Of a DNA stretch of 37,306 nt, positions 19,540 to 28,283 are shown in pieces. The stretch is taken from contig LCKI01000005.1 of assembly GCA_001001345.1 (NCBI GenBank), positions 1 to 37,306 of the forward strand. Direction: 5' to 3'. This DNA is from Parcubacteria group bacterium GW2011_GWC1_45_14. Lineage in GTDB: Bacteria > Patescibacteriota > Minisyncoccia > Moranbacterales > GWC2-37-73. The translations under genes were made by a program, and so were the position numbers. A model generated the notes under the pieces. That model worked only from the letters and a program-made list of their open reading frames with translations. It was not told the origin of the DNA and ran no database searches. Numbering within the stretch: the first letter of the stretch is position 1; every line of letters begins with the position of its first letter.

Positions 19540-19749
19540 TCATCTGTGCAATGAACGGTAACTCTCTTTAGGTCCGCTCCTGGTCTTTTTCGGCGGTTTC
19601 GTCGGCTTGTCGGCGCTTTCATGATTCCTGACGGAGAGCAGTTCTTCCTCCACACTCTCCGAAACATCATCAGAAAGAGGATCATACTCGTGCATCTGCT
19701 CCTTTCTCGGTTTCGAGTATTCGTGTTTTTGTGGTTTTTTTTTAGGCAT
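19540..19749 (-). CDS. Small charged hypothetical protein, 69 aa
   Basis: ORF upstream of the terminator; low-complexity charged composition. Confidence 0.45.
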   Translation of the reverse strand: MPKKKPQKHEYSKPRKEQMHEYDPLSDDVSESVEEELLSVRNHESADKPTKPPKKTRSGPKESYRSLHR

Positions 19750-19817
19750 AACAAAATATGTTAATCGTTATACCTATTTAATACAAATCCAAAACTTCCT
19801 TCTTGCAAGAAAGTTCC

Positions 19818-20657
19818 TTATTTTCTTTCTATGACAATCATCGCCTTCTTCGCACCTCTTTCATCAATCGGATCCGTATAATGGTTTCCGGTTGGATAAT
19901 CGCGGATCGCCCCAAACAGCACATTTTCTCCGTAGCGATAACCCTCTCCCCTTCTGGTTCCCGAATCATTGGTTATAAATTCCTTGCTTTCGCCGTCATA
20001 GCCGATGATCACGATCATATGCGTCACCGGACCCGGAGCCGTATAAAAAGGATTTCCAAGTTTTCGTCCGTTGGTCGGCACGATCACCAAATTGCCTTTC
20101 AAAATTTCAGTTTTGACATCTTCCAATTTCACATTTTCATCCACCCGCACTTTTTCATTGTCCGCGTATTCCTTCAGGATCCCAGCCGTATCGAAAGCCG
20201 AAGCATCGATATGTCCTCCTAAAATTTTTTCTTCCAAGATTGCTATGTCCCTTATTCCGCTCTCCATCCGCTCCTTCGTGAAATCCTTTTGTCCTTCAAG
20301 CCAACCTTTCGCCATCAAAATAGCGGCCTCCTCGCAGGCATCCTGAAAAAGCGGATCGTCCCAATTGGCAAACGGCGCCTGCAGCACGAACGGGACTTCC
20401 AGGACGATATCTTTCGGTAAGATAATTTCTTCAGGTGAAGGATTTTCCTGCGCGACTACCTCCTTCTTATCTTTGTCAATTTGTTTTTCCTCCTGAACGA
20501 TTTGCGCTTGTTGGACATTCTCCTGCGGCGCAGGCGCGGAATCCTCGACTTCTTTCTGCGGATAACTTTCACTGCGCCTCAACACGGCGAAAAGCGCCGC
20601 GACCACGACTGAAATCACGGCTATATTGAAAAATATTTTTGAAATCCTTTTTATCAT
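19818..20657 (-). CDS. Exported C39-like peptidase domain protein
   Basis: N-terminal TM; VLEVPFVLQAPFANWDDPLFQDACEEAAILMAKGW (Cys region), PVTHMIVIIGYDGESKEFITNDSGTRRGEGYRY (His region). Confidence 0.88.
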   Translation of the reverse strand: MIKRISKIFFNIAVISVVVAALFAVLRRSESYPQKEVEDSAPAPQENVQQAQIVQEEKQIDKDKKEVVAQENPSPEEIILPKDIVLEVPFVLQAPFANWDDPLFQDACEEAAILMAKGWLEGQKDFTKERMESGIRDIAILEEKILGGHIDASAFDTAGILKEYADNEKVRVDENVKLEDVKTEILKGNLVIVPTNGRKLGNPFYTAPGPVTHMIVIIGYDGESKEFITNDSGTRRGEGYRYGENVLFGAIRDYPTGNHYTDPIDERGAKKAMIVIERK

Positions 20658-20790
20658 CAGGGGTTCGTTTTATGTTTCTTATATTATACACCTTTCCTGT
20701 ATTACGAATATCTGTCTTTTTTCCTTACATATAAAAAAATCCCGGGTGACGCCTGTTTTCCGAGGGGTGTTTTGCTATTCTCCTGTTCTT

Positions 20791-20826
20791 AAAAAAAGGG
20801 GGCGCCGTGATAATTCAACGGCGCCC
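20791..20826 (-). terminator. Rho-independent terminator
   Basis: Minus strand GGGCGCCGTTGAATTATCACGGCGCCCCCTTTTTTT. Confidence 0.85.
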
Positions 20827-20844
20827 GTTTCTTCTGAGTCTAGG

Positions 20845-21039
20845 CTATTTGCCCATGACCCCTCCCACCATACCAGGAACATCCCGATGGATGGTAAAGA
20901 AAGCCATGTCGAGCGCATCGAGCTCTTTTCCGACCTCGGTGCAGATCTTTTTGGCGATGCCCGTTCCTTGGAACGGGGCGATTCCCATCAAAAGGGCCAT
21001 CAGCACCATCCCAACCAACGTTACTACCAAGTTTTTCAT
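20845..21039 (-). CDS. Small exported/membrane hypothetical protein
   Basis: MKNLVVTLVGMVLMALLMGIAPFQGTG... with SD ATGGAGGCTGAAA; the ORF track start at 21108 is probably too early. Confidence 0.6.
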   Translation of the reverse strand: MKNLVVTLVGMVLMALLMGIAPFQGTGIAKKICTEVGKELDALDMAFFTIHRDVPGMVGGVMGK

Positions 21040-21294
21040 TTTCAGCCTCCATCTAGGGGTTTGGGTTTCTGTTGCCAATATCAATCTTGCAACTACCCAT
21101 AATAGCATATTTTTACCGATTTGTCAATGGTAAAACGGCCCATATCCCGAAATGGCGCCGTTCAGCCTAGATTTGACCCTATTTACAAAAAGAATTTTTT
21201 ATGGCGAAAGTTGTATCAGTTATAACGAATTGGACGAAGGTTTTCATTTAAAGGTCTCCGTTCTTTCCCAAAATATCACGAAAGGAGGTGTGCC

Positions 21295-21549
21295 ATGTCA
21301 AAAACGGTCCTGATCATACAATCAGCGATCTGCCATGAAGACGAGATTATCGTAGAGTATCTTGCCAGCGACAGAAAATCCTATTTACTCACCATCCCCA
21401 TCGAGGTTTTCGGGCCGGACAAAACTTTCGACCGGAACGCCTTCATTTCCTGGAGTTCGAAATCGACCTCCCCTTTCAAGGGCGACTTCCGAAACATCGG
21501 CCTGATCATCTCCTTCGCCAATGAAATGGAATGCTTTTGGAATTGCTAG
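21295..21549 (+). CDS. Hypothetical protein, 84 aa
   Basis: Very strong SD GAAAGGAGGTGTGCCATG; followed by a terminator. Confidence 0.65.
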   Translation: MSKTVLIIQSAICHEDEIIVEYLASDRKSYLLTIPIEVFGPDKTFDRNAFISWSSKSTSPFKGDFRNIGLIISFANEMECFWNC

Positions 21550-21579
21550 ACCGCGACTCCGACCCTTATCGGAAAACAA

Positions 21580-21605
21580 AAAAGCCCGCAAAAAACGGGC
21601 TTTTT
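21580..21605. terminator. Bidirectional terminator between convergent genes
   Basis: aaaaaagcccgcaaaaaacgggcttttt. Confidence 0.85.
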
Positions 21606-21648
21606 ATCCGCATATCAATATGGAAATTCTTTTTTCCCGGACAAAAAC

Positions 21649-21954
21649 CTACGCCCTATGGACTTGGGACGATCTCCTGACGAATTCCAAGAACTCCAAG
21701 AGCAAATAGGAAACCAAAAGATATATGATAAGCGCGAAAAGGGTGTTGAACTCAAGAACGTATCGCCCTTCCAAAACCGGCGAAGAGAAAGCCCCTCGGA
21801 ACGGTTCCAGAAGCGGAGCAGTCGTGTCGTATATCCAGCGCACGAACGGAGCTCCCGCATTGGCCCCGAAAAGCTTAAGCAGCAGCCTTATTCCTAACAA
21901 AAACTCAACTATGCTGAAAACTATGTTTATTAGCGATTTAAGAAGTCCGAACAT
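21649..21954 (-). CDS. YggT family membrane protein
   Basis: Two TM segments; IEFLLGIRLLLKLFGANAGAPFVRWIYDTTAPLLEPFRGAF. Confidence 0.88.
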   Translation of the reverse strand: MFGLLKSLINIVFSIVEFLLGIRLLLKLFGANAGAPFVRWIYDTTAPLLEPFRGAFSSPVLEGRYVLEFNTLFALIIYLLVSYLLLEFLEFVRRSSQVHRA

Positions 21955-22029
21955 AAAATTTTGGATAATGGATTAAATCGTTCACTATTTATAATTACAA
22001 TCAAAGGAAATCCATATTCCGGATAATTT

Positions 22030-22058
22030 AAAAGGCGGGTCCGAAGACTCCGCCTTTA
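22030..22058. terminator. Terminator hairpin
   Basis: aaaggcgggtccgaagactccgccttt. Confidence 0.65.
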
Positions 22059-22064
22059 TTTCAT

Positions 22065-22334
22065 TTAGCGGTCATTGACCGCCGAAGAAATTTCCACATC
22101 CGGACGAATGGGAAAAACATGCCCATTTCCTCCGCTATTGGTCCCCCTTGAAAGAGGATCCGAATCCCCGAAAAGATTCTTGTACTCCTCCAGGACTCGC
22201 GCATGGTTTTCATGCCTAGCCTTGAGAACCTTTTCTTTTTCCCTCGCCTCCCTTCTTTCTCCAATACAACCGACAGTGATGCATCCTACTCCTCCGAAAA
22301 TTTGTTTCATTTTTGCATTTGAATCATTTTGCAT
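22065..22334 (-). CDS. Small hypothetical protein
   Basis: Start MQNDSNAKMKQIFGGVGC preceded by GGAAAGG; the ORF track extends to 22442. Confidence 0.5.
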   Translation of the reverse strand: MQNDSNAKMKQIFGGVGCITVGCIGERREAREKEKVLKARHENHARVLEEYKNLFGDSDPLSRGTNSGGNGHVFPIRPDVEISSAVNDR

Positions 22335-22508
22335 GTAAAACACCTTTCCTTTCTCCGCTGGGGTTATCAAACATTGGACCATAAAAAGAACCGACTGAGC
22401 CTCCTTTTGGCCGGATTCCGACCATGGGGACACAAAATACATATTAACTCAAATAAACGATCTTGTCAAGGATTAAAACCTCCACCTGAAAACCCTTGCC
22501 CGGACGAA

Positions 22509-22536
22509 CAAAAAACGCCCCTTGGGGCGTTTTTTG
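22509..22536. terminator. Terminator hairpin
   Basis: aaaaaacgccccttggggcgttttttg. Confidence 0.85.
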
Positions 22537-22548
22537 ACTTGTTCGATC

Positions 22549-23385
22549 TTATCCGAGAAGCCTTTTGTAGTTCGAGGCCCAATACAGAATCTGGTTAGCG
22601 TACCAGTCATATTGCCACGAAGTCGTTCCGGACAAATACATCTTAGCGGCGTTTCTCTCGGCATAATAGTTGTGATCCGTCACACCGCGGGTGTCTGCCA
22701 AAAGAAGTGCCATAGCGACCACACCGTCTTTGACGTTCCAAGGATCGGGATTTTCCTTGCCGACGATTTCACTGATCTTATCCTCGAAAAGGAGCCATGT
22801 ATCCGGCATGAACTGGGGAATACCCATCGCACCACCGGTTCCGGCATACCTGGAAGGGTTACAGGAGACCCTGACATCCTCATAGTCCCTGCCTATTTTC
22901 TCGGCTATACCCTTGATTTTCTCCCTTCTCTCAATGAAGGTGCTATAAGCCCTCTGACTAAGCTGACCGTTCTGGTAAGCCTTTTCGGCTCCCTCTTCGA
23001 CTTCCCTATAGGAACATGCTCCAGTGTTTCTTCCGAGGTCGGATTCAACCACGAGCATACCCATCAAAAAGTCCTTCCTGACGCCGGTCTTTTTGCTGGC
23101 GAATTCCACAGCCTCCTCTATCTGCTGGAGGTGGGGCTTGTTTTCATCCTCGTTCTTTTTCTCTTTTTTTCCGGACGATTTCTTGTTTTTGGTTTCGTCC
23201 TTGTTTTCCTGGGATTTTTCCTCAATCCCGTTATAGATTTCTATTTTCTTGGTCTTTTGCAGTTTCTCCTTAGCGGACTCTGCGATTTTCTTCAGCGGCG
23301 ACTCAAAGGCTTGAGCATTGGCGACCGAAGTTATTGAAGTTGCGACAAGTGCCATCAGCACGAATGCGATCTGCATTGCCCTCAC
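22549..23385 (-). CDS. Exported lytic transglycosylase (SLT/MltB-like fold)
   Basis: Signal peptide; KDFLMGMLVVESDLGRNTG, YAGTGGAMGIPQFMPDTWLLF, WNVKDGVVAMALLLADTRGV. Confidence 0.88.
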   Translation of the reverse strand: MRAMQIAFVLMALVATSITSVANAQAFESPLKKIAESAKEKLQKTKKIEIYNGIEEKSQENKDETKNKKSSGKKEKKNEDENKPHLQQIEEAVEFASKKTGVRKDFLMGMLVVESDLGRNTGACSYREVEEGAEKAYQNGQLSQRAYSTFIERREKIKGIAEKIGRDYEDVRVSCNPSRYAGTGGAMGIPQFMPDTWLLFEDKISEIVGKENPDPWNVKDGVVAMALLLADTRGVTDHNYYAERNAAKMYLSGTTSWQYDWYANQILYWASNYKRLLG

Positions 23386-23515
23386 TACGTTTTTTTTACA
23401 AATATGTTTTGTTTTAAATAATTAATTCTGACTGCTCTTTGTTGTCACCAAAGGCAATCGATTTAATTTTTTCGCCTGGCAGGGATCATCCGCTTTCGCA
23501 AAAATCATCCTGTCG

Positions 23516-23565
23516 GGGCAAACAAAAAAAGCGTTCCATACCGGAACCACTTTTTACTTTTGCCC
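23516..23565. other. Long leader hairpin upstream of the lytic transglycosylase gene
   Basis: GGGCAAA...AGCGTTCCataccGGAACCACT...TTTGCCC, nested stems. Confidence 0.5.
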
Positions 23566-23663
23566 AACTATTCTAGCGCAAACACCTCCGGATGTCAAGC
23601 ATTCAGGCCGGACAATCTTTGGCAAAAAGGCGTTTAGTGGCTTGGATAAGGCCGGGGTGGCAT

Positions 23664-23672
23664 GTGGATAAT
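23664..23672 (-). promoter_or_regulatory. DnaA-box-like motif TTATCCACA
   Basis: Plus strand TGTGGATAA, upstream of the 23823-24203 gene. Confidence 0.4.
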
Positions 23673-23822
23673 TTATGAAAAAAAGTTTTTTTCAGATTTC
23701 ATCCCGAGCATAAACCGAAATAAGCGTGATATAATGGGCGAAGGAATGAATCGGCCTGAAAAATGTATTAGTGTAACAAATCTCCAGATGGAAGGAAAAA
23801 TAATCATTGAAGAATAAAAAAA

Positions 23823-24203
23823 ATGGAAACTACTCCGAAATACATCCTCAAATTCGGTATAGGAATAACCTTTTTCGTGACTGGGTTCCTGATCCTGCTT
23901 AATCCCGAAGGCTGGGCATTGATGATCAAGCCTTGGGCATTGGAACTGCTCCCCGTTCCGGCCGTATCCGTGATGGTGACGACCGCCTATTTTGATATGC
24001 TCTTGGGGATATGGCTGATGATCGAATGGAAAAGTTGGATTTCCTATGCGCTAGCCAGTTTGCATCTCGCAATGGTCTTGGCGGTTTCCGGCATCGACGA
24101 AGTGACGTACCGCGACATCGGTCTGCTGGCCGCAACCCTCGCGCTCCTCATAAGCGGAAAGCTTCCCGCAAAGAAAAAACCTGAACCTTTCCCAACCGCC
24201 TGA
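23823..24203 (+). CDS. Small multi-pass membrane protein (DoxX-like)
   Basis: Four hydrophobic segments over 126 aa. Confidence 0.65.
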   Translation: METTPKYILKFGIGITFFVTGFLILLNPEGWALMIKPWALELLPVPAVSVMVTTAYFDMLLGIWLMIEWKSWISYALASLHLAMVLAVSGIDEVTYRDIGLLAATLALLISGKLPAKKKPEPFPTA

Positions 24204-24219
24204 GAGGCGGTTTTCTTTT
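24194..24219 (+). terminator. Rho-independent terminator
   Basis: AACCGCCTGAGAGGCGGTTTTCTTTT. Confidence 0.85.
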
Positions 24220-24253
24220 GAGGAGGAAAAATTTTGCAAATTCTGCTATGATA

Positions 24254-24400
24254 ATAAAAGGTATCACACCCCAAGGGCAGAGCCCTGGACCCTTTAGGCT
24301 CACGCAGCAGAGCTGCGAGGTATTAAACCTTTTGATATCTGCGCTTGCTCGAAAATGGAAATTAATTTCCATTTCGCTCGCTTCGCTTGATAATAAAAAA
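24254..24400 (+). repeat. Structured dispersed element, copy A
   Basis: AAAAGGT(24256-24262)/ACCTTTT(24327-24333) outer stem, inner hairpins AGGGC-AGA-GCCCT and CGCAGC-AGA-GCTGCG, then palindrome AATGGAAATTAATTTCCATT; inverse of 27333-27470. Confidence 0.85.
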
Positions 24401-24408
24401 GGAAACTT

Positions 24409-25554
24409 ATGGGATTTGAATCCGCCAATCCATACCACGTCGAAAAAAAATCCCTACAGGAACAAAACAAATCCTCAAGACCGTCGCAAGAAAAAGAAGT
24501 GTCCATGGACAGACGGGGTTTTTTGAAATTGGGCTTGGGCGCTCTGGCGGCTTTCGCCTTAGCCAAGGAACTAAAGATAGCTGAAAAATTAAGCGACGTG
24601 CTTGAAAAAGAAAACGGCGGCGCCACTGCTGACAAAACTGAACGAATCATCGAAACCGAAAGCCTAGAGGAAAATCCTCGAAAAAAAGAAATCAAGGAGG
24701 TCAGGATGGAAATCAATGGAGAAGTCGCATCTGTCCGGGAAATCCTGTCCTATAGCACGCCCGGCAAATTCGAATTCACCCAAGAGACCCATGAAAAAAT
24801 CAAGAATTATTGGAAAGACCAATACAACAAAGACGCCGGGCTCAGGAAAAGAATAGGCGGAGCGCTTGAAAGGATGGATCCATGGGAAGAAGAATTGAAA
24901 AAAATATTCCGTGAAAAAGGGCTTCCTGAAAAATTCGCCTATCTGGCGATTCCCGAATCATTTTTTGATCCGGATGCGGTTTCCGAAGCCAATGCGGTTG
25001 GCCCATACCAATTCACGGGAGGCACAGCCCTACTGTATAAATTAAAAATGGACGGAAAGACCGACGAACGGAAAGATCCGATAAAGAGCGGAAGAGCTGC
25101 GGCGGAATGCCTCAGGGATAATTACAACAGATGCAGGGATTTCAGGATAAGCCTTTCAGGATACAACGGAAAATATGCCTGGGATTATCTCAAAAATGCG
25201 TATGCCAATGGCAATGACATAGCCTTTAAATATCTCCTCAAACACCAAGCGAACTCCGCAAACTTTCTAAGGGAAAAAGCTAAGAACATTTGTAAAATCC
25301 ATAAAGTTAAAAAAGGCGACGGTCTGTTAAAAATAGCACGTGATTACAATCTGCCCATAAAAGAACTGTGCGCTTTTAACGGGATCACGGAAAAATCCGT
25401 TATACGCAAAGGTCAGAAAATAAAAATACCGATTCCGGAAAAACTGAAGAAGGAAAAGTACGAAGACGATATAATCTCCCTTAGAGAAAGCTTGGAATAT
25501 CCCGCGAAATGCGAAGCCTTTTTCGAAATCATAGAGAAAATCAAATCGGCTTAA
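24409..25554 (+). CDS. Lytic transglycosylase with C-terminal LysM; Tat-like N-terminus
   Basis: FAYLAIPESFFDPDAVSEANAVGPYQFTGGTA...SLSGYNGKYAWDYLKNA (SLT); HKVKKGDGLLKIARDYNLPIKELCAFNGITEKSVIRKGQKIKIP (LysM); MDRRGFLKLGLGALAAFA. Alternative start 24505. Confidence 0.88.
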   Translation: MGFESANPYHVEKKSLQEQNKSSRPSQEKEVSMDRRGFLKLGLGALAAFALAKELKIAEKLSDVLEKENGGATADKTERIIETESLEENPRKKEIKEVRMEINGEVASVREILSYSTPGKFEFTQETHEKIKNYWKDQYNKDAGLRKRIGGALERMDPWEEELKKIFREKGLPEKFAYLAIPESFFDPDAVSEANAVGPYQFTGGTALLYKLKMDGKTDERKDPIKSGRAAAECLRDNYNRCRDFRISLSGYNGKYAWDYLKNAYANGNDIAFKYLLKHQANSANFLREKAKNICKIHKVKKGDGLLKIARDYNLPIKELCAFNGITEKSVIRKGQKIKIPIPEKLKKEKYEDDIISLRESLEYPAKCEAFFEIIEKIKSA

Positions 25555-25560
25555 AAAACA

Positions 25561-25586
25561 AAAAACGCCCCGAAAGGCGGTTTTAT
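25561..25586. terminator. Terminator between convergent genes
   Basis: aaaaacgccccgaaaggcggtttta. Confidence 0.7.
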
Positions 25587-25598
25587 AATTCCGTTTTT

Positions 25599-26306
25599 CT
25601 ACAATCCCAGTTCCGACAAAAATGTTTTCAATTCTTCGCCCTTAATTTTCCTGTACTGCCCTACTTTGAGTCCGCCCATTTCGATATTCATGATCCGCGT
25701 CCGGCGAAGATCAGTCACGGCGTAGCCGAAAAATCCGCACATCCTTCTGATCTGCCTGTTCTTTCCTTCAGTGAGGATTATGGAAAAAACGTTAGTGCTC
25801 ATCTTGCTAACCTTGCATTCTTTCGTCCTCTGTCCGTCATCCAGAACCACTCCGGAAGCCATCTTCCTGACGAACCTGGCGTCGATCGGCTTGTCCACGC
25901 GCACCACGTATTCCTTTTCATGATCATGCTCCGGGGAAAGGAGTTTGCCAGTCACCCTGCCGTCATTGGTCAAAATAATGAGACCGTGCGAGTCCTTATC
26001 CAACCTTCCGACCGGGAAAACCTTCTTGGAGAAACTGATGACCTCATTGATCGAGATCTCTTCCCCTTGCGGGCTATGCGTGATCACGTCCTTGGGTTTA
26101 TTGAACGCCAAATAGACATGTCCCTCCTTCGGATCAGCCTTGGTAGTGACAGAGTCGTTCTCATTGACCTTGTCTCCCAATTTGGCAGGCTTTCCGTTGA
26201 TGAGGATTTTTCCTTCCTCAATCAGCTTGTCAGCCTCCCTCCTTGAGCAGATATTTTTATGCGCCAGATATTTGTTAATCCTGGCTGGATATTTGATTTC
26301 ATTCAT
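25599..26306 (-). CDS. rluB: 23S rRNA pseudouridine synthase, RluB/RsuA family
   Basis: RINKYLAHKNICSRREADKLIEEGKILINGK (S4), VGRLDKDSHGLIILTNDG, LTEGKNRQIRRMCGFFGYAV. Confidence 0.93.
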   Translation of the reverse strand: MNEIKYPARINKYLAHKNICSRREADKLIEEGKILINGKPAKLGDKVNENDSVTTKADPKEGHVYLAFNKPKDVITHSPQGEEISINEVISFSKKVFPVGRLDKDSHGLIILTNDGRVTGKLLSPEHDHEKEYVVRVDKPIDARFVRKMASGVVLDDGQRTKECKVSKMSTNVFSIILTEGKNRQIRRMCGFFGYAVTDLRRTRIMNIEMGGLKVGQYRKIKGEELKTFLSELGL

Positions 26307-26361
26307 AACAACCCATTATCACTTTAATTGGGCGAAGTGTCAAGCCTTATATCAAATCAGC

Positions 26362-27321
26362 CTAAAAAACCAAATTGAAGCCGTAACCGATCAGGATCAT
26401 GCCGAAAGCGACGACTCCGAAAAAAGCTAGGAGCAATGGCAATTTCATCACCTTCTTCAAGATGAGCGCCTCGGGCAAAGACAGGCCGACGGTGGCCATC
26501 ATGAAGGCCAAGGCCGTTCCGAGCGGGATTCCCTTGGCAACCAAAGACTCGATGATAGGAAGGACTCCACTGGCATTGGAATAAAGCGGAACCGCCAAGA
26601 TAACCGCCAAGGGCACCGCGAAGGGATTGGATTTGGTGATATATTTTTCAAAAAATCCTTCCGGGACATAGCCATGGATGACAGCTCCGAGACCCACGCC
26701 GATCAGGACATATAGCCCTATTTTTCTTATCAGCGAAAATGATTCTTTCGAAATGCTCTTAAGCACCTCCCAGGAAAAAGCTTTCGTTTCACGGGCGGAT
26801 TCCTGGATTTCCCTGCTCTCTATTTTCCAAATATAATCCTCCACATATTTTTCCAGACCGAGCTTTCCCAAAACCCATCCCCCGATCATTCCAACCAATA
26901 TCCCGGCCGCCACGTAGAGCAAAGTCACCTTCCAGCCGAAAAGTCCGATGAAAAGCGTCAGTGCGACCTCATTGATAAGCGGAGACGTGATGAGAAAGGC
27001 GAAAGTCACTCCCAGCGGTATGCCCGCCTTCACGAATCCTATGAAAAGAGGAATGGACGAGCAGGAACAAAACGGCGTGATCGCGCCGAAGACCGTCGCC
27101 AAAAAATAATCCGTTCCGAAAAGCTTTCGCTTCGCCAGAAAATCTTTCAGTTTTTCAATAGGCAGATAGTGACGCAAAAGGCTCATGAAAAACGTGATTG
27201 CGACCAAAAGAAGCATTATTTCAACCATGTCCTTGGAGAAGAAGGTCAGCACTTCCGCCGATTTTCCTCCTTTTTCCAATCCCAACGCCTCATACACCAA
27301 CCATTCGATTATCCTTTCCAT
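26362..27321 (-). CDS. Permease, YraQ/UPF0718 (ArsP-like) family
   Basis: FGAITPFCSCSSIPLFIGFVKAGIPLGVTFAFLITSPLINEVAL plus the second half-repeat VPLYSNASGVLPIIESLVAKGIPLGTALAFMMA. Confidence 0.9.
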   Translation of the reverse strand: MERIIEWLVYEALGLEKGGKSAEVLTFFSKDMVEIMLLLVAITFFMSLLRHYLPIEKLKDFLAKRKLFGTDYFLATVFGAITPFCSCSSIPLFIGFVKAGIPLGVTFAFLITSPLINEVALTLFIGLFGWKVTLLYVAAGILVGMIGGWVLGKLGLEKYVEDYIWKIESREIQESARETKAFSWEVLKSISKESFSLIRKIGLYVLIGVGLGAVIHGYVPEGFFEKYITKSNPFAVPLAVILAVPLYSNASGVLPIIESLVAKGIPLGTALAFMMATVGLSLPEALILKKVMKLPLLLAFFGVVAFGMILIGYGFNLVF

Positions 27322-27332
27322 TATTTTTACTT

Positions 27333-27470
27333 TTTATTATCAAACGAAGCGAGCGAAATGGAAATTAATTTCCATTTCCGAGCGAGTGCAGATAAAAAAT
27401 TGGTTAATACCTCGCGACTTGCCGCCCAGCCCGAAGGGTCCAGGGCTTGCCCTGGGGTAAATACCAATTT
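27333..27470 (-). repeat. Structured dispersed element, copy B
   Basis: Reverse complement matches 24254-24400; outer stem AAATTGGT (27397-27404) / ACCAATTT (27463-27470). Confidence 0.85.
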
Positions 27471-27482
27471 ATTTCTATGAAA

Positions 27483-27716
27483 TTATTTGGAAAGAAATTC
27501 CTTGATCTCCTCCGTTTCAAAAACCCTACCAGACATTTCCAATTTCCCATTGATGACAAGCCCCGGCATCTGCATCAGGCCATATCCCATCATTTCCGGG
27601 ATATCAGTTACCTTTTCTACTTCCGCTTCGATTTTCAACTCCTCGATCGCCTGCCTGACGTTGCGCTCAAGCTTCTGGCAGTTTGGGCAACCTATCCCTA
27701 ATATTTTAATGTTCAT
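27483..27716 (-). CDS. Thioredoxin-like small redox protein (CPNC active site)
   Basis: MNIKILGIGCPNCQKLERNVRQAIEEL...QMPGLVINGKLEMSGRV. Confidence 0.9.
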   Translation of the reverse strand: MNIKILGIGCPNCQKLERNVRQAIEELKIEAEVEKVTDIPEMMGYGLMQMPGLVINGKLEMSGRVFETEEIKEFLSK

Positions 27717-27730
27717 ACGTTTTTTATTTT

Positions 27731-28039
27731 TTAATTTATTATCTTTTTAAGGATTTTAGCGTATCTGCCGATGGCTTTTTCATTCCGGCCGTACCTGATG
27801 AAATTCCCCTCCCTCTCTTCTTCCAAGAGACCGAGTTTCTTCATCTGTCCCAGATGATGGGAAGCCAGTTTTTGCGAAATCCCGACGATCGGAAATATCT
27901 CGCAGACGCACTTCGGTCCTTTCCGGAGGATACAGAGTATTTTCAAGCGGTTTTTGTCGGCAAGCACCTTCAAAAACTCGTGCGCTTTTTCGAGTTCTTT
28001 TTCTTCATTGTCGTTTTTTGCGCAGCAGGCGAATTCCAT
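27731..28039 (-). CDS. arsR: ArsR/SmtB family transcriptional regulator
   Basis: FLKVLADKNRLKILCILRKGPKCVCEIFPIVGISQKLASHHLGQMKKLGLLEEEREGNFIRY. Confidence 0.93.
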   Translation of the reverse strand: MEFACCAKNDNEEKELEKAHEFLKVLADKNRLKILCILRKGPKCVCEIFPIVGISQKLASHHLGQMKKLGLLEEEREGNFIRYGRNEKAIGRYAKILKKIIN

Positions 28040-28050
28040 GACGAAAATCT

Positions 28051-28070
28051 ATACTAATTTATATTAGTAT
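28051..28070. promoter_or_regulatory. Probable ArsR operator
   Basis: Perfect inverted repeat ATACTAAT-TTAT-ATTAGTAT just upstream of arsR. Confidence 0.7.
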
Positions 28071-28104
28071 ATTATCAGCGTAAGGATTTCCTGTCAAACA
28101 AAAA

Positions 28105-28192
28105 AGAAGGGTCCTGACCGGATGCGAACTGTTCTGCAAAATCCCCAGGGGAGAAACTTTGCATGCAGCTCAAACGTCCGGCAGAACCCTAT
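28105..28192 (-). ncRNA. Candidate structured RNA / long hairpin with U tail
   Basis: Minus strand GGGTTCTGCCGGACG...CATCCGGTCAGGACCC + TTCTTTTTT; inner stem TGCAAA/TTTTGCA. Confidence 0.4.
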
Positions 28193-28232
28193 CAAAAAAA
28201 CAACGAGGCGATGCCCGAAAAAACTTGGCGCT

Positions 28233-28283
28233 GGGATGCGGAAAGGAAATCTATGAATCCCAATTGCAGCTTTTCCGCATCCC
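28233..28283. repeat. Long hairpin with 12-bp perfect arms
   Basis: GGGATGCGGAAA (28233-28244) / TTTCCGCATCCC (28272-28283). Confidence 0.85.

Noticed and set aside
24148-24438. Shared peptide 'SEASEMEINFHFRASAD' in ORFs 24148-24438 (-) and 27169-27480 (+)
   Set aside because: Product of the two inverted copies of the dispersed DNA element, not a protein family.
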